Below, one piece after another: positions 23,488 through 35,987 of a stretch of 64,000 bases of DNA. A program made the position numbers and the translations under genes. The stretch is from Enoplosus armatus. Lineage: Eukaryota; Chordata; Actinopteri; Centrarchiformes; Enoplosidae. The DNA lies in contig NC_092186.1 of NCBI RefSeq assembly GCF_043641665.1, positions 23,194,001 through 23,258,000 on the forward strand. The letters run 5' to 3'. The notes below the pieces were generated by a model. It did not search any database. It was not told the origin of the DNA and saw nothing but the letters and a program-made list of their open reading frames with translations. Every line of letters starts with the position of its first letter. Positions within the stretch are counted from its first letter, which is position 1.

Positions 23488-24648
23488 ACAAGCAGTCAAC
23501 TGAGTTCATTTCAGGTCACTTTGGTAACATTGATTTTTAAGAGGGGGAAATTAAACAGCTTAGAATCAGCAGTGCTCTGTGACCCCATGACCCTTGCCTG
23601 TCAGGATAGTTTAGAGAGTAGATCGGGACAATTCTAGATGTGTGCTGTGAGCCAAAAAGATTAAAAACGTTGACCTTTTCCCTTTTACCTTGTACTGCTC
23701 TGTAGTGCTGCCAGCAGTATAAACGCAACAGTTGCCGTAGTAATTGATGATTTGTTAGATTAACAGTGGAAAAGCTTAAGATCATTTTGTCCTTAAGTGA
23801 CCCGTTTTCACGGCCAGACTCTGGTTATTTTTTGTAAAATAATCAAGTAATACTTTTTTTCTTCTTTTTTTTTTTAACAAAAACGAGTTTTGTAGAGACT
23901 CCAATGTATTACTGCTGTTTTATGCAGCATTTGTATGCACATATATGTTACTACAGCTCATATAGACCCTCTAGAAGAACTTAATAAGATACTATAATCC
24001 CCTACGTATCCTTACATTTTCTCTCTTAATGCCAGCAAAAAACTTTAAAGAAAAAATACAACTTTATGGTAGATATGATTGAGATAAAATGCATATTGTC
24101 CAGGTGCTGCTGTGTCTGTGTTTTGCCACATAGTGGCGCTGTATGTATGACAAACACACCAGCATGTTGGGTGTTCAAATTGATGTTCTGGAGAGACTTG
24201 ACACTCCACTTTTGCTATTTGTCTCTTGAAGTTAATTACCATGAAGTATTCAATACATGACAGTCCATTAATGGGAGGACCCTCTAACTTTTCTTCTGCA
24301 CAGCTGATATTCGTAGCCGCGAGGTTTCAGCGGGAGTCAGTGTGTCCTTGCACACGGCATTTCAGAGAGAGTGAGGAAGATATTTACATGGAGGAAAGAT
24401 TCACTCATGCGGAAACTGAACGCACAGCTGGGGAAATCTGACCACGTGGCCATACTTGAAATGTTGATGTATGGAGTCATTTGTGATTGGTCACTGGGTA
24501 GAACGGAGAATCCGCCCCGATTGGCGAGTAGTGAGTGTATGAGGTTACCACATACAAATACACACAGCGTAGTTATTTCTGTGCTGGCTGACCTACTAAT
24601 GTTAACATGTAGTGCATGCCTGCTAGGCTCATGATGTAGCATCCTCTG

Positions 24649-24684
<36 letters not shown>

Positions 24685-27390
24685 TATGTGTCTCTCTCTC
24701 TCTCTCTCTCCTCCGCTTCTATCTCATTCATTCCTTTATTTCTTTATTCTTCCTTCCTTTCTTTCCCGTCGTCTTTTTCTTTCTTATAACATTTCACTCT
24801 GCATCTTTCAGTCATTTGGTGTGTGGTGTCACATTTTATCTTTACACTCACATTATGTTTTATTAGCCATATGAGCCAGAACGCCTGTGGCTATCCCAGA
24901 TGTATGAATGTATTTGTGTCTGTGTGTGTGTGTGTGTGTGTGTTTACATGTGCAGGATCGCCATCTGTTCTTTGCCAAACACAGAGGACTCATATAGCCG
25001 GTCTCAGGACAGCTAGCTTATCACACAAGCCAAGACGTTTGGACGGGCAGTTGACCCAAAGCTGACTCTTGGAAAACATAAAAATAACTCCTAGATTTAT
25101 TCTGGAAGAATCCAATTAGAGGTTCCTGTATAAAATCCCAGAACCAAAACATGTCAGAAAAGATCATTTTCTTAATAATATGCCCCTTTTTATATTGTCA
25201 GGCATCCCTTGAACCTGTATACATTTTATGAGAGCTCTGACATTTACCCTCCTAAACCCTCCTGGGGAAAAAAAACTCTTAGGCCCACAGTTAGTGTTTA
25301 TTAGGGTAGTCGGCCTCAAGGTTTGAAGCGTGATATTCAGGATGTGCTTACATGTGTAAGTTTATGCATAAGAAGGTTTTTGAAGAAGTCCCTGCTGTGC
25401 CCAGAATGCTATTTCATGTCATTGCATTATTTATATGACTTGTCTACCTGCATCAACTTCTAGACTTAATTGGCTCCTTCAGGCTTGTAATCTGTGCATC
25501 TTTTATCTCCGTACAGTTGGAAAGCCTTCTAAAAATAATTTCTCATTACTGATTACCAGCTTTAAATGTAACTCGAGGCATAGTCTTGGGTTGTGGATTG
25601 ATTGCTTTATCAGTAGACTTATGAAATGACTTCAGAGACCTCTGTATAGTATCAGCTTTTCTCTCCCCTGCCCCCCCACTTTTCCATTCCATCTTTCAGT
25701 ATTTTTCCCTGCCTACCCCCCCGCAACCCGTCAGTGACCTTAAAACCACCCTCTGTTTGCTTGTTCCCCTCGCCTCTCCCTCTGCTTTCTCGCACATCGT
25801 TTCCCCCTCTGTGTCGTCTTCTCTCTCATGCTGCGTTGTTTGTTTTCCAGTCGAGGTGAGAAGACCGAGACAACCACAGGGAGACTACTGTGTGTGTTTG
25901 GGTCCGTGTGTCTGTGTGCGCGATGGTCCAGATGGCCCAGCCGTCAGCATCAAGAGCCCCGGCTGAAGAGTGCGCTTTGACTTGTTTGACTTCTTCTGCC
26001 CTTTATCTCCCATACTGTACATCCTCTCCGCTCCTCTCAAGCCCCAGATCGCAGATAAAACAGTGAGCACCTAACTCAAGAAACAATGCCCCAATTTCGC
26101 GTTGTACAGCTAACATTTATTTTTGTAGAAATCAGTTGACAGTCAATGACAGTTGACATTGTGAAGTTCACATAGATAGCATGTAAACGAATTCCCCCCA
26201 AGTTAAATTCACTCTCTGTTGTCGTCACAATGTGTTAAATGTTTGGCCAGATATGTAAGTAAGAGCCCAATATGTGATTATCTGTGACCATCTAGGTGCT
26301 AAAGTTAGTGACTCGGGATTTCTTTGTCAAATGTATAGTTTGGCAGTCATCTTTGAGTTTAATAAAGCTATCGTAGCAGTGTGTAAATTGTATTTACTGT
26401 AATATTTACAGTAAATACCGCTGGAAACAGTAGCCTAGTGTTATGTGCTGTATATTAATATATGCTAGAACTTTTTTTTGTAATGAAATCAGTCATCAGG
26501 TGTTAAATAGGCTCAGTCACGTTTGTTAGTTCAGCCGGATAAAGTCTTTGGCTGCCGTTAAAGAAGACCGTTTTGTACACAGTTCACGATTTCACCATTA
26601 ATAACACTGGATACAAAGATGATGTCCTGCCAGTAACTTACACCTAAGGCCATGCTCAGCCTGACTAAAAAGAAAAAAAACGCAGCCCCCTCATTCATTT
26701 TAATCAGGCCAGTCCGGCGATGCAGCAGTGGTGCCAACACCGAGGGCTCCAGCAAAAGTCATCCACGAAGGCGCTGCCGTGGCCAATCAAATACATGCAA
26801 GCACGCCTTTGTTGGCAGATGACTTTGTAACGTAAACGGTGTGTACTGCTTACCATGCGATCGTTGTGGCAAAAAGATTAAATAATTGCTATGTTAACTT
26901 TCCAGACCTGTAATGTCCTGTTTCAGAGTATTACAGAGTGTTTTTGGTGCTTGATAAGCCTTCATACTCAAACTGGACTTCCTGGATCATGCACGTGTCA
27001 CCGCCGTGTGAAGCAACACGCCCCCACCAACAGGGCCCCGCTGCTTATACCAATATTTTGGCAAACTGTGGCATCTCAGTTAGTGTGCATGGGACACCCT
27101 CCTTTGTGGTATTTTTATGCTGCCCAGTGCTGGTTTAATGGGAACGTTGATGAGTTTTTTTTTACAGCGTCTCTGCCCCTCTCTGATCACGCGTCCCGGT
27201 CACCTGTTGTTTAAATGGCTCAATGCCAAAGTTGTCGTCCCGCCGCCAGCACAATAACAACGCTGCGTTCAAATGTCAATTGAACAAGCCACCCCGCTAA
27301 TGTGTGAGTGTGTGTGTGTTTTGGGAGATAATGGCTTTTGACTCTTGGTGATGTAACAACATTGTCTCTGCCTCACTCTTTATGTCTCTC

Positions 27391-27395
<5 letters not shown>

Positions 27396-27448
<53 letters not shown>
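27396..27448. repeat. CT/TC microsatellite
   Basis: A TC tract of about 26 units, complementary in type to the AG tract 140 nt downstream. Confidence 0.95.
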
Positions 27449-27452
<4 letters not shown>

Positions 27453-27584
27453 ATGTTATATTTGGTCAGTTCAATCTTCAGTAGCCCGTATAATACTGAA
27501 CCCTTAACCCCCTCCCCCCCACACTCTCTCTGTGTGTGTGTTTACTGTTGTATGACTATACAAAGCTGAGCATCACTGCAGCAG

Positions 27585-27586
<2 letters not shown>

Positions 27587-27629
<43 letters not shown>
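27587..27629. repeat. AG microsatellite
   Basis: A pure AG tract of about 21 units, about 0.86 kb upstream of the 28486 ATG. A further purine-rich stretch lies at 27795-27855. Confidence 0.95.
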
Positions 27630-27632
<3 letters not shown>

Positions 27633-28011
27633 GGGGACACTAGAGAGACGACACATTTTAATCCTCCCTCCACCTCTGGGTGCAGGTCTCTCCTTCTCTT
27701 TCTCCTTCTTTCTTTCTGTCTCTCATTGATCTTGCTGTTGAGAGGCGGGCCAAGAGAGGCAGTGGAGCGAAGCGAGGGAGAGTGAGCAAGCCAGGGAGGG
27801 AGAGAGAGACACAGACAGAGAGAAAGAAAGCAAGAGAGAGAGAGAGAGAAAAGGGGAGCGATGAACGAGAGAGGCACACACTCACACAGATAGTGAGAGA
27901 GGAGACAGAGGACTGGGACTGCTGCTGCAGAGGAGGACAAGAGAGACCACATCCACACTGACACTCACACATGCACACACCTACATGCACACACACATCC
28001 AGTCATTCATG

Positions 28012-28042
<31 letters not shown>

Positions 28043-28267
28043 TGACCCACAAATGCTGACGACAACAACAACACACTGAGCACACAAACACAAACACATG
28101 TGCTAACACATTCCGACACACACACTGACGGACAGTGACCATGTTGCTCCCTGCATCCTGACCAGCTATGAGGATTACACAGATGAAGATGATGATGAAG
28201 ATGAGAGCGATGAAGAGTGAGAGAGAGAGGACGCCGGCCTGCCACAGCTGAGGACCGTAGCCAGGCG

Positions 28268-28335
28268 GTGGGGGGGTGGGGGGGTGGTGGTGCTGGGGGG
28301 CGGTGGGGGCCGGCAGAGTGGGGGGATTGTGGGAC
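28268..28335 (+). promoter_or_regulatory. dlg: G-rich tract, G-quadruplex candidate in presumed 5'UTR
   Basis: At least six runs of three or more G (GGTGGGGGGGTGGGGGGG..., GGGGGG, GGGGG, GGGGGG) occur within 68 nt on the transcribed-sense strand. The tract ends about 150 nt upstream of the ATG at 28486. Runs of this spacing fit the G-quadruplex pattern; the regulatory role is an inference. Confidence 0.5.
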
Positions 28336-28485
28336 GGGATGGAGCGCGGTTGATAGAACACATGCATGTGCATGTGTGTGTGTGAGTGTGTGTGTGAGTG
28401 TGTGGATGTGTGTGAGTGTGAAATGTGTGCATGAAGACCAGGATATGCCCCCCCAGCGCGGGACCAGCTAGCTAACGTTAGCCAC

Positions 28486-28548
28486 ATGTTGTGCCACTGC
28501 AAAGTAGCATGCACCAACAACACCATATCTCTGATGTTTGGATGCAAG
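28486..28548 (+). CDS. dlg: DLG-family MAGUK, alternative first exon (MLCHCK..., PSD-93-type start)
   Basis: This exon holds 21 codons from ATG (28486) to the donor AAG|GTAGGT, ending in phase 0. It reads MLCHCKVACTNN then TISLMFGCK. This matches, to my recollection, a mammalian PSD-93/DLG2 isoform that starts MICHCKVACTNN...SLMFGCK, with a single difference at residue 2. Cys3 and Cys5 form a palmitoylation-type CxC pair, with further cysteines at 9 and 20. It would splice to KYRYQ at 35988 (GCK|KYRYQ), giving a membrane-anchored isoform without L27. The ATG context is modest (C at -3). Near-perfect conservation of a 21-residue peptide in otherwise repeat-rich intron makes this a confident call. 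Confidence 0.9.
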
Positions 28549-28564
28549 GTAGGTAGAGAGCTTT

Positions 28565-28571
<7 letters not shown>

Positions 28572-28607
<36 letters not shown>

Positions 28608-28626
28608 TGAGAGAGAGAGAGAGAGA
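28572..28626. repeat. Compound (GT)n(GA)n microsatellite
   Basis: It starts about 24 nt downstream of the splice donor of the MLCHC exon. Confidence 0.95.
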
Positions 28627-28778
28627 CGTGCAGGGGGCAGAGGTAAAGTAATGGACAGTAAGAGGGAGACACCGAACAAGGCAAAATGTGCTGAGAGAGA
28701 CAGAAGGAAAGAGGTAATGACTAGGCTTGTCAAGGGACTCTGGGTTGAGGTAAACTAAGGTGAGAGTTGGTAGCCGGC

Positions 28779-28779
<1 letters not shown>

Positions 28780-28811
<32 letters not shown>

Positions 28812-28817
28812 CCCAGC

Positions 28818-28846
<29 letters not shown>
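28780..28846. repeat. GA and GT microsatellites
   Basis: (GA)n at 28780-28809 and (GT)n at 28819-28846. Confidence 0.95.
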
Positions 28847-28849
<3 letters not shown>

Positions 28850-29179
28850 GTTAGAGAGGTCGAGAGACAGGGAGAAAGAAAAGCAGGTTTGTGCTCTGCT
28901 GTCTGGTTTCATGCTACAAACTCCACAGCCAGTTTATCGCCCGCATCTTCATCGTAAGCCCCGTTGCTGCAGCTATGGTATCTGATGCATCCTCATTCAT
29001 TTGAATTCACCACCAAAAGTTAGTTAACTGTTTGGCGAATATGCCACGCGTGGAATTAAATTACAGAGAGAATGTAACTTAATGTTAGGTATAAATACCT
29101 TCATACACTTATTGAATTAATTTTGATGTCCTTGGTAAATGTTGGTCTTTTGAATACATTATGTTTGGTGCTTGGTTTT

Positions 29180-29480
29180 GGGCTACAACTAATGATTTGT
29201 TTCATTATAGACTAATCTGTCAGTTATTTCAGTGATTGATTATCAATTTAGCCTGTTAAAATATCACAAAGCGATGAAAAGTAGTCATAAACTGTTTCTG
29301 TTCTATTTGGTGGTGAGGATTGGTAGCCTCCGTATTGCATTGTTTCTGTTAGATATTCCCAAAGTTAAGGAAACACTTTCCACAGCCTCCATTGTTTACT
29401 GTCACATAGAGAAGCCAAATATCTCAGTATTATGTTAAATGTGTCCAAACACAAGCTGCTTTCAACGAACTCTAAGCCGA
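29180..29480 (+). repeat. 'GGCTGCA' foldback repeat, copy 2
   Basis: The copy begins GGGCTACAACTAATGATTTGTTTCATTATAGACTAATCTGTCAG, the typical start of the same family as 12889 and 56794. The right boundary is uncertain. Confidence 0.55.
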
Positions 29481-29609
29481 AATAAGATGCAGTCGAATGT
29501 TAAAATTATTATTTAAATCAGAAAGATCAAATGATAAGTTCCAGGAAAAGGTAATTTCCATTTACCTACCAGTTTTCTGTCTGTAATAATTTCTGTCTGT
29601 TTTCTTTCT

Positions 29610-29642
29610 ATCTATATATATATATATATATATAGATATATA
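29610..29642. repeat. TA-rich microsatellite
   Basis: A (TA)n stretch immediately left of a dispersed repeat. Confidence 0.9.
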
Positions 29643-29649
29643 TTGTATC

Positions 29650-29900
29650 TCCATGTGCATTCGTGTTAGTGCTGTGGATAGAGTAGCACTGTTGCAAAGA
29701 AGATCTTGGACTCAAACTTGTCAGCCAGTTGGGGCTTGGGGAGTTTGCATGTTCTTCCTGTGTTTACATTGGTGCTCTGCTATTCTTTGCATAGTCAAAG
29801 GACATGAAAGTTTAGGTCAACTGGAAGCTCTGCATTGTATGTGCTGTAGTTCTGTGACAACCCCTTTGGTTCCGCAGGTAGAAAATAGATGGATGGGTCA
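29650..29900 (+). repeat. 5'/middle part of the widespread teleost repeat seen at 18236
   Basis: GTGCTGTGGATAGAGTAGCACTGTTGC, GGGAGTTTGCATGTTCTTCCTGTG, CATAGTCAAAGGACATG and a final AGAAAATAGATGGATGG follow in the order of the abundant fish element 'gtggtgcagtggttagcactgttgcc...gagtttgcatgttctccctgtg...aaatggatggatgg'. The copy is strongly diverged. Confidence 0.75.
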
Positions 29901-32900
29901 TGTTATGTGTCTCTAACCCATGTGTTTGTTTGGTTAGAAATAAGATTCCTCTGCACATCTGTCTCCCTAGTAAATCCATATTCTAGCAGTTGAAGCGGCC
30001 TTAAATCCACAGCCATCCCATTGTTAATGTGAAAACTGTGGCCTCTTGACAGGTCTTTGGCCCCCCCTGATCCATTATTAAATTAATATCACCATATCCC
30101 TCACGAGTATGCTCGCTAATAACAAAACATCAGGCCTTGCTAAGTGAATGAGCTTAGGCTGAAATATGCGATCATCATCCTGCAAAGTACTGTGAAACTG
30201 TTGAGTGGAAAATCAACACATGAAATATTCAAGTTCCACTCAAGTGCTTAAGGAACTGTGCCTTTGATGTGGAGGAACTGTTGGTACACTGTGCTGCATC
30301 TTTGGATAGCCATTAAACACACAGCTAACCCAAAAATGGCTTCTTAAATGGGTCTATAAACTTAACCAAATAGCGCAGTGAAAACTGGACATGAGCTTGT
30401 GCAACTGGGTGAGAGAAAAGGGCAATACATTTATTTTGATACATATACATCTCACTGATTTGAATTGAAAGAGGGTGAGACAGAGAGAGATGCACAGTAC
30501 TGTAATATAAGGAGATACAGTAGGACCTTTGGACTGTCTGTATCTGTGTATGTGTGCATGTTGCCGTTGCGCAGTTCAGCAGTTAGGCCATTATAAACTG
30601 TATGGACTTCACTTCTGTCCTATTAGATCACCTCACCATGACAGCCTGTTAGATAGAGTCGGGCCGAGAGACAACTGCTAGGCTGGAGCTATAGAAAGAG
30701 AGAGAGAAAGAGTCAACACGAGAGTGTGACACCCGGTTTTGCCCTCCGCATAGCATAGCTGGCGAGGGCAACGAGTGAGTGTGTCCTGGGGATATTAAGA
30801 AGTTGCTCTGTAGATGGGAGTTTTGAGATATGTGTGTGTGTTGGTCAGCTATCATCATCCGTTCGCAGACTCGGCTTGTGTGTGTTGTAAGGGAACATGC
30901 TCGTATTTCCACGTACCAGGAATGTCTGGATCGAGGCAATACTTAGCTTGGCTCACTTGCACCTTGTTTGTCGCCCTAGTTCTCTTCTGGATGCATCGTT
31001 TTGTCCACATCTTGCTTTGGAATATTGAAAACGAATCCACAGTAGTGCAGAAAAATGACCCACTTTTGTCAAAGCGGGAGTTCTCAGTCAATCACTAATC
31101 TTGCGAACAAGGAAGTGTTGCCTTTGCATTGGCACAACTAAATGAACACAATTAAAGTAACCATTTCACTGAAGTGAATAGCTCTAATGGCATGGCAAAA
31201 GAGAAACACTCACTGTCGCTGTCTTGCGCGGGGTGACGGACTTTTCAGTAATCCTCAGTGTTAAGTTTATGTAACTGAGGATATTTGAACTGTATTCAAC
31301 ATTTGTAACTGTCTGCTGAAACAGGGAAAACCGCTCAGTGTTCGGTAACAGTTTGCTGGATTTGCTGAACATCACATTTTGTATATATATTTACCGATCT
31401 TCCACGCAAATTGGCCAGTTGGGGGGGGGGGGGTTACTTACTGCTGAACCTTACTGTACCTTGTGTGTTATGCACAGCCAGCAGTGAAGTGTGGACATGC
31501 TGTTCATCAGTGTACATAATAGTGTTTACAAATGTGGCAGACTGGAGTTAGCAGCATGTCGTTATGCAGTAACGGCATTACATATACATGAGGAGTCCAT
31601 CTAACGTTACATGGTATAATAATGTTGATTCTGGGGTACCAGGGCAACAGCTGCTAAATACTGGCACACTATGCTATGTTGCAGGAAATGCAGTTTCCAG
31701 AATGGAATATCCATTGCTGAGGCTGTTTTAAGTGCCTGACAAGACAAATCAAACACACCTTAACTAGGTCAGAAATTTCAACACATTCAAAATAGATGAA
31801 TATGTTCCTCTGCTCCTGCTCAGGTCTGCGTATTTTTACTGACTGAAGCCTTGGGTTCCTCTTCCTTCGAGGTTTAAACTTTTCTGCTCTTCCTTAAACA
31901 CATTTAAACCGTCAGATCACACGTTCCAGATTTAATTGAGATATTTTGTGATAAACTTTCAATTTAAAATGACTTGCCATGCCATGTTATGGTACTTGTT
32001 TTCACCACATTTGCTTCTGAATGATTCATTTCCTGTTTTTTTTGCTGTGCTGTTTTTTTTTCTGTTTATACTTCCAGTTGTAAGTTTTAGAAATTTAAAG
32101 AACATTTCCAGCTTTTTGTTGATCTTAGGTTTTAATTCCACTGGTCAAGTTTTTTTTTAAAAAGTCTGAATTTTAGCTTTCTAAAAACTGCTCCTTCTCT
32201 AGCAACTCTGCACCGTTCCATTATATTACACCACCATATAGTATTGGGCATGTGCTGAGAGACTGGTGTGATGGAACAAAAAAAGAATTAAGGAATCAAA
32301 ACATGCACTGGATATTTGGTTAGAGGGAAACAGAATTTCTGAATAATAGATTGTAGTTCAGAAGATTTTAATCATACTGTGGGTGGGAAAGGATATGTGG
32401 CGATAATGCACATACAGCTGATATGATTTAGCGTTCGGCTGACTTGATATTATTAAATCATTTGTATTTGCGACTGTCACGTTGTCATTGTTGCTAAATT
32501 AATCTGGTCATCAGCTGTTCTCTGAGGTTCTTGCTTTGGCACTGAGTACTTTTTCTACTTCATGCCAATAAAGCATGAGAGAGAGCGTGATGTGGGAGAC
32601 AGAAAGAATGAAAAGATGCAGAGAAAGAGAGAGAGGGAGAGAGATGAAGGCACGTGTGTGTGTGTGAGAGAAGTCCCTTACGGCAGAGGATCCCCTGCTC
32701 TTTCATATCTCACCAAGCGTGACTAAGGCCTGGCTTTACTCTGACACACACACACACACACACACAGATACAAACTAACACATAGACATGTACTAGGATG
32801 CTGAATCTGCTCCCAATCTAGTCACGTTTCTCTGGCTACGCAAGACTGGCTGACACACTAACACATGACAGCAACAGTGTGCACGTGTGTGTTCCTGTGT

Positions 32901-35532
32901 GTGTGTGTGTGTTTTAATGTTCAGCAGGCTTTCTGCAGGCACAGTCCTGATTAGGAACGCTCGGCTCTTGCCAGTCGAGCAAGCAGAAACGCGCACACAC
33001 ACACACACACACACACAAACACTGTGATGTAGAAACAGACATATTTGGTGTCTCTGTCCATTCATGCATTAATTCATTCAGAGGTGTTCTTGTGCCATGT
33101 GAAAATCAAACGCCAAATATAGGATTATGGCTGACTTTGTGTGTGTGTGTGTGTGTGTGCATGCGTGTGAGTGCAGAGGGCAGCAGCAGCAGTGTTGTGA
33201 CAACAGTGTGAGCCAAGGTCTCTTCAGGGTCTTAGTGCCTGGCTGTTCAACTGCCGCTTTGAAGACTATTTTGAGGCATTTCTGGCTAATTAGCGAGTCG
33301 ACAGTGAATGAAAAGATCAGATCGAGAGGCGTAGAGGAAATGTAAAGTGCTGAAGGTCACGAGGCGGGTTCAGATCAGTTCATTTTTGTCAGAGGCGTGT
33401 TTACTTCCAATAAGTCTAAATGAGGTTAAAGTATGCAGCAAGCAGGGGGAAGAGCACACATACTGTTGCCCCGTCTATTTGAATTTGCAGGAATTAGCCG
33501 ATCCTGTTCTGCACAGAAGTGCTCTCCAGTGCAAAGCGACCGCCCACTCCCTGCCCCGAAACACATCTCCAGAATGGATTTTTGCATTTTGCTGCTGTCC
33601 AAGATGACAGTCAGCTGCAGCGTAGGGTCAAATGTAGCGATGGTGCTTTAATGTTTCGCTGGTCCCCCTCTGATAAGCCACTGAGCTCGCTGTCACTAAG
33701 AGTTCACAGTCAGAGCACGAGTTGGGAAACGTCGTGGATTGATCACACATCTTGAATCAACTGGTGCAGTCTTTTGAATCAAGGACACTTCAAGTGTGTT
33801 ACTAAATAAGTCATGACAAGAGAAATACCAATAACCAGCGGTTTCTTAAGCACTCTGAGAACCAAACGTCTAAATTCTCTCTTGGGAAAGAAGTTTAATT
33901 AAGACTGTGGGCTGTGTAGTTACGGATTTAGAGACACAGGGGGAGCTGTATGATGAATCACACAGGCACACTTCATTACGGTAACCCTGACCCTTATCTG
34001 AACCCTAAACTAAATGGTTAACCAGCTTTTCACCCCCCCCCCCCATAGTGAGATTGTGAGTTCAGGCTGATTTAAAAAGCATTTGCTCACACACTCGGGG
34101 AAGTCAGCTCTGGCTTTCTGTTGGCTACCTAGAGAGATAGAAAGCCAAAAGGTCAAATGTCATATTAATGGGACTGACTGTGTGACTGTCTGGCTCTCTG
34201 TAGGGGAGGTGAATCTATCTTTTCTCTTCGGCTACAGGCTGTATTTGTGGGATAGCGGTCTTAGTTTAGCCTTGCTCATTGAATTCTCAGACCATTATAT
34301 AACGTCTCACCCTTCCCAGCCTTCCAAAAGCCCATAAATCCCACTGTACTAACGCGTAAAATGTGTGTAAAAAGACGCATTTCCTTACATTAAGCTGTAC
34401 ATTTCTTCAGTGTCTCTTCAGACTCTTCCCTCTCCTTCATGTGCATCTTTTATTTATGGCAGAAGTATTCAATTATAAAGTAATATGACATCAGAGACTT
34501 CTCCTTGATTCACATGATCAGTATATGACAAAAATAAAAAATGGAGAAAGTGGTGACGAGCTTGTCAAAACGACACCTATGTGTGCCATTTCCTTTCACT
34601 TTGACATTGCTAAGAATTTCCACAGCACTTGTTTTGACATCACAGCCTCTCAACTGTAACTCTCCATACAAGTGTTCAGCTGTGGTAGAGTGAGGCCGAC
34701 ATGGCAGTTAGCAGCCAAATGGTCTTAACATGCGAATGCTGCAAATCCTTAAAATGGACTTTTACAAAAAGTGTCCAGTTAACCTTGGGTTAAAGTCAAG
34801 TTGTGAGTCCAATACGTGAAATATACTAAACGAGTGACTAGATTCTACTTGGATGGGTTGTTTTGTGACCGTATTATATTAGCCGCGTGTCTTAGCTGAA
34901 ATTACACTGTTATCTTGGTGCAGATATGATCAGAGAATCACCATCCCATTTGTCTCGGAGCTTTAAAAATCCTCCTCGAACTCATGTGCTTCTCTTTATC
35001 AGTAGCTCCTCTTCTGATTGGAATACATTTAAAAGGGAAAAAAAGTTAATGAGGGATTAAAGGATTTTACCTGGATTAAAATGATGAGGTGCATCAGTGC
35101 ACTTCCTTGAAGGAGCGAGTGTCCCCGTGCGTTCAGTGCGCACAGGGGGCCGTCCTCTCTCAGCTGCTCAGCTGGCTAAGTTGCACACCATGTAACCACA
35201 ATGTCACACATTCAAAGCTAGCTCAAGACCCGTCGGCCCTCCCCCCTCAGCTTCAATGACTCGCTCCACTGTACTCTGTCCAGTAAAGCAGAAAAAAAAA
35301 CAAAAAAAAAAAACATCAAATGCTTGTGTGGGGATTGAGACGAGGGAGAGGAAATAGTGAGACTTACTGTAGTGCGAGGCGGAGATGCGGAAGGGAAAGA
35401 GGCATGATGGAGGTATAGAGAGATGAGGAGGAGAGAAAGAAACAGTGATACCCCCCGGGGCTGGCTTGTCTCCCGCTCACTGTCCTCATTCAGTTTTGCG
35501 TCTCTTTTTGCCTAAAAACTTCTGTTTCGAGT

Positions 35533-35535
<3 letters not shown>

Positions 35536-35572
<37 letters not shown>
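35536..35572. repeat. GT microsatellite
   Basis: A pure GT tract about 0.4 kb upstream of the KYRYQ exon. Confidence 0.95.
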
Positions 35573-35578
<6 letters not shown>

Positions 35579-35987
35579 TGTGCGTTCACATATGTACAAT
35601 ACAGGAAGCTCAGGAAACAATTACTACCATGCTGGGCGTACACCTGGACTGCCCCATGTGCTTGCACACAAAAACTGTACTATAAAAACATCTCATTACA
35701 CATGCATGCGTGCACACACACACTAATACATGCACATAGACACTCTGCTATGCTCTTTTATGCTGGTTACAATTCTGCTCTAATCCTTTCCTCTTTTCCA
35801 GCTTGACTAAAGCTTTTCTCCATCTGAACTAACCGCTTCCTTTTCCTGTCTTCCCCCCCCCCTGCTTCCTATACCTCATCTTCCCAATCTCTGTCCTCTT
35901 TCTCTTTGGCATTTCCTCTGTCACTCTGTTTTCTTTCCTTGGTCTTCCTTCCTCCTCCTCCTCCTCCTCCTATTTTCTCATCTCTAG

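Larger units (their letters stand above)
17457..28485 (+). other. dlg: DLG intron between the MDC and MLCHC first exons
   Basis: About 11 kb of non-coding sequence holds the 3' end of a dispersed element (18236-18335), repeat copy B with an insertion (20954-21730), and CA and CT/GA tracts (23390-23483, 24645-24712, 27396-27448, 27587-27629). A strong polypyrimidine tract with CAG ends at 25851, with an AATAAA at 26361. The final 0.9 kb is purine-rich and G-rich and is probably promoter/5'UTR of the 28486 exon. Confidence 0.65.
28549..35987 (+). other. dlg: DLG intron before the KYRYQ exon
   Basis: About 7.4 kb contains GT/GA tracts (28572-28626, 28780-28846, 35536-35572), two dispersed repeats (29180-29480, 29650-29900), a poly-G near 31422-31433 and GA-rich sequence near 32577-32645. 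It ends with a CTCCTCCTCC...TATTTTCTCATCTCTAG polypyrimidine tract and acceptor. Confidence 0.7.

Noticed and set aside
27542..28733. Long Ser/Leu- and His/Thr-rich open frames on the - strand
   Set aside because: They are translations of GA/GT microsatellites (SLSLSL, THTHTH) and not genes. The + strand here is the 5' flank of the MLCHC exon.
30814..31098. 94-codon frame with a hydrophobic stretch (YLAWLTCTLFVALVLFW)
   Set aside because: It could be a single-pass peptide, but there is no splice context, promoter or family resemblance, so chance is the simpler explanation.
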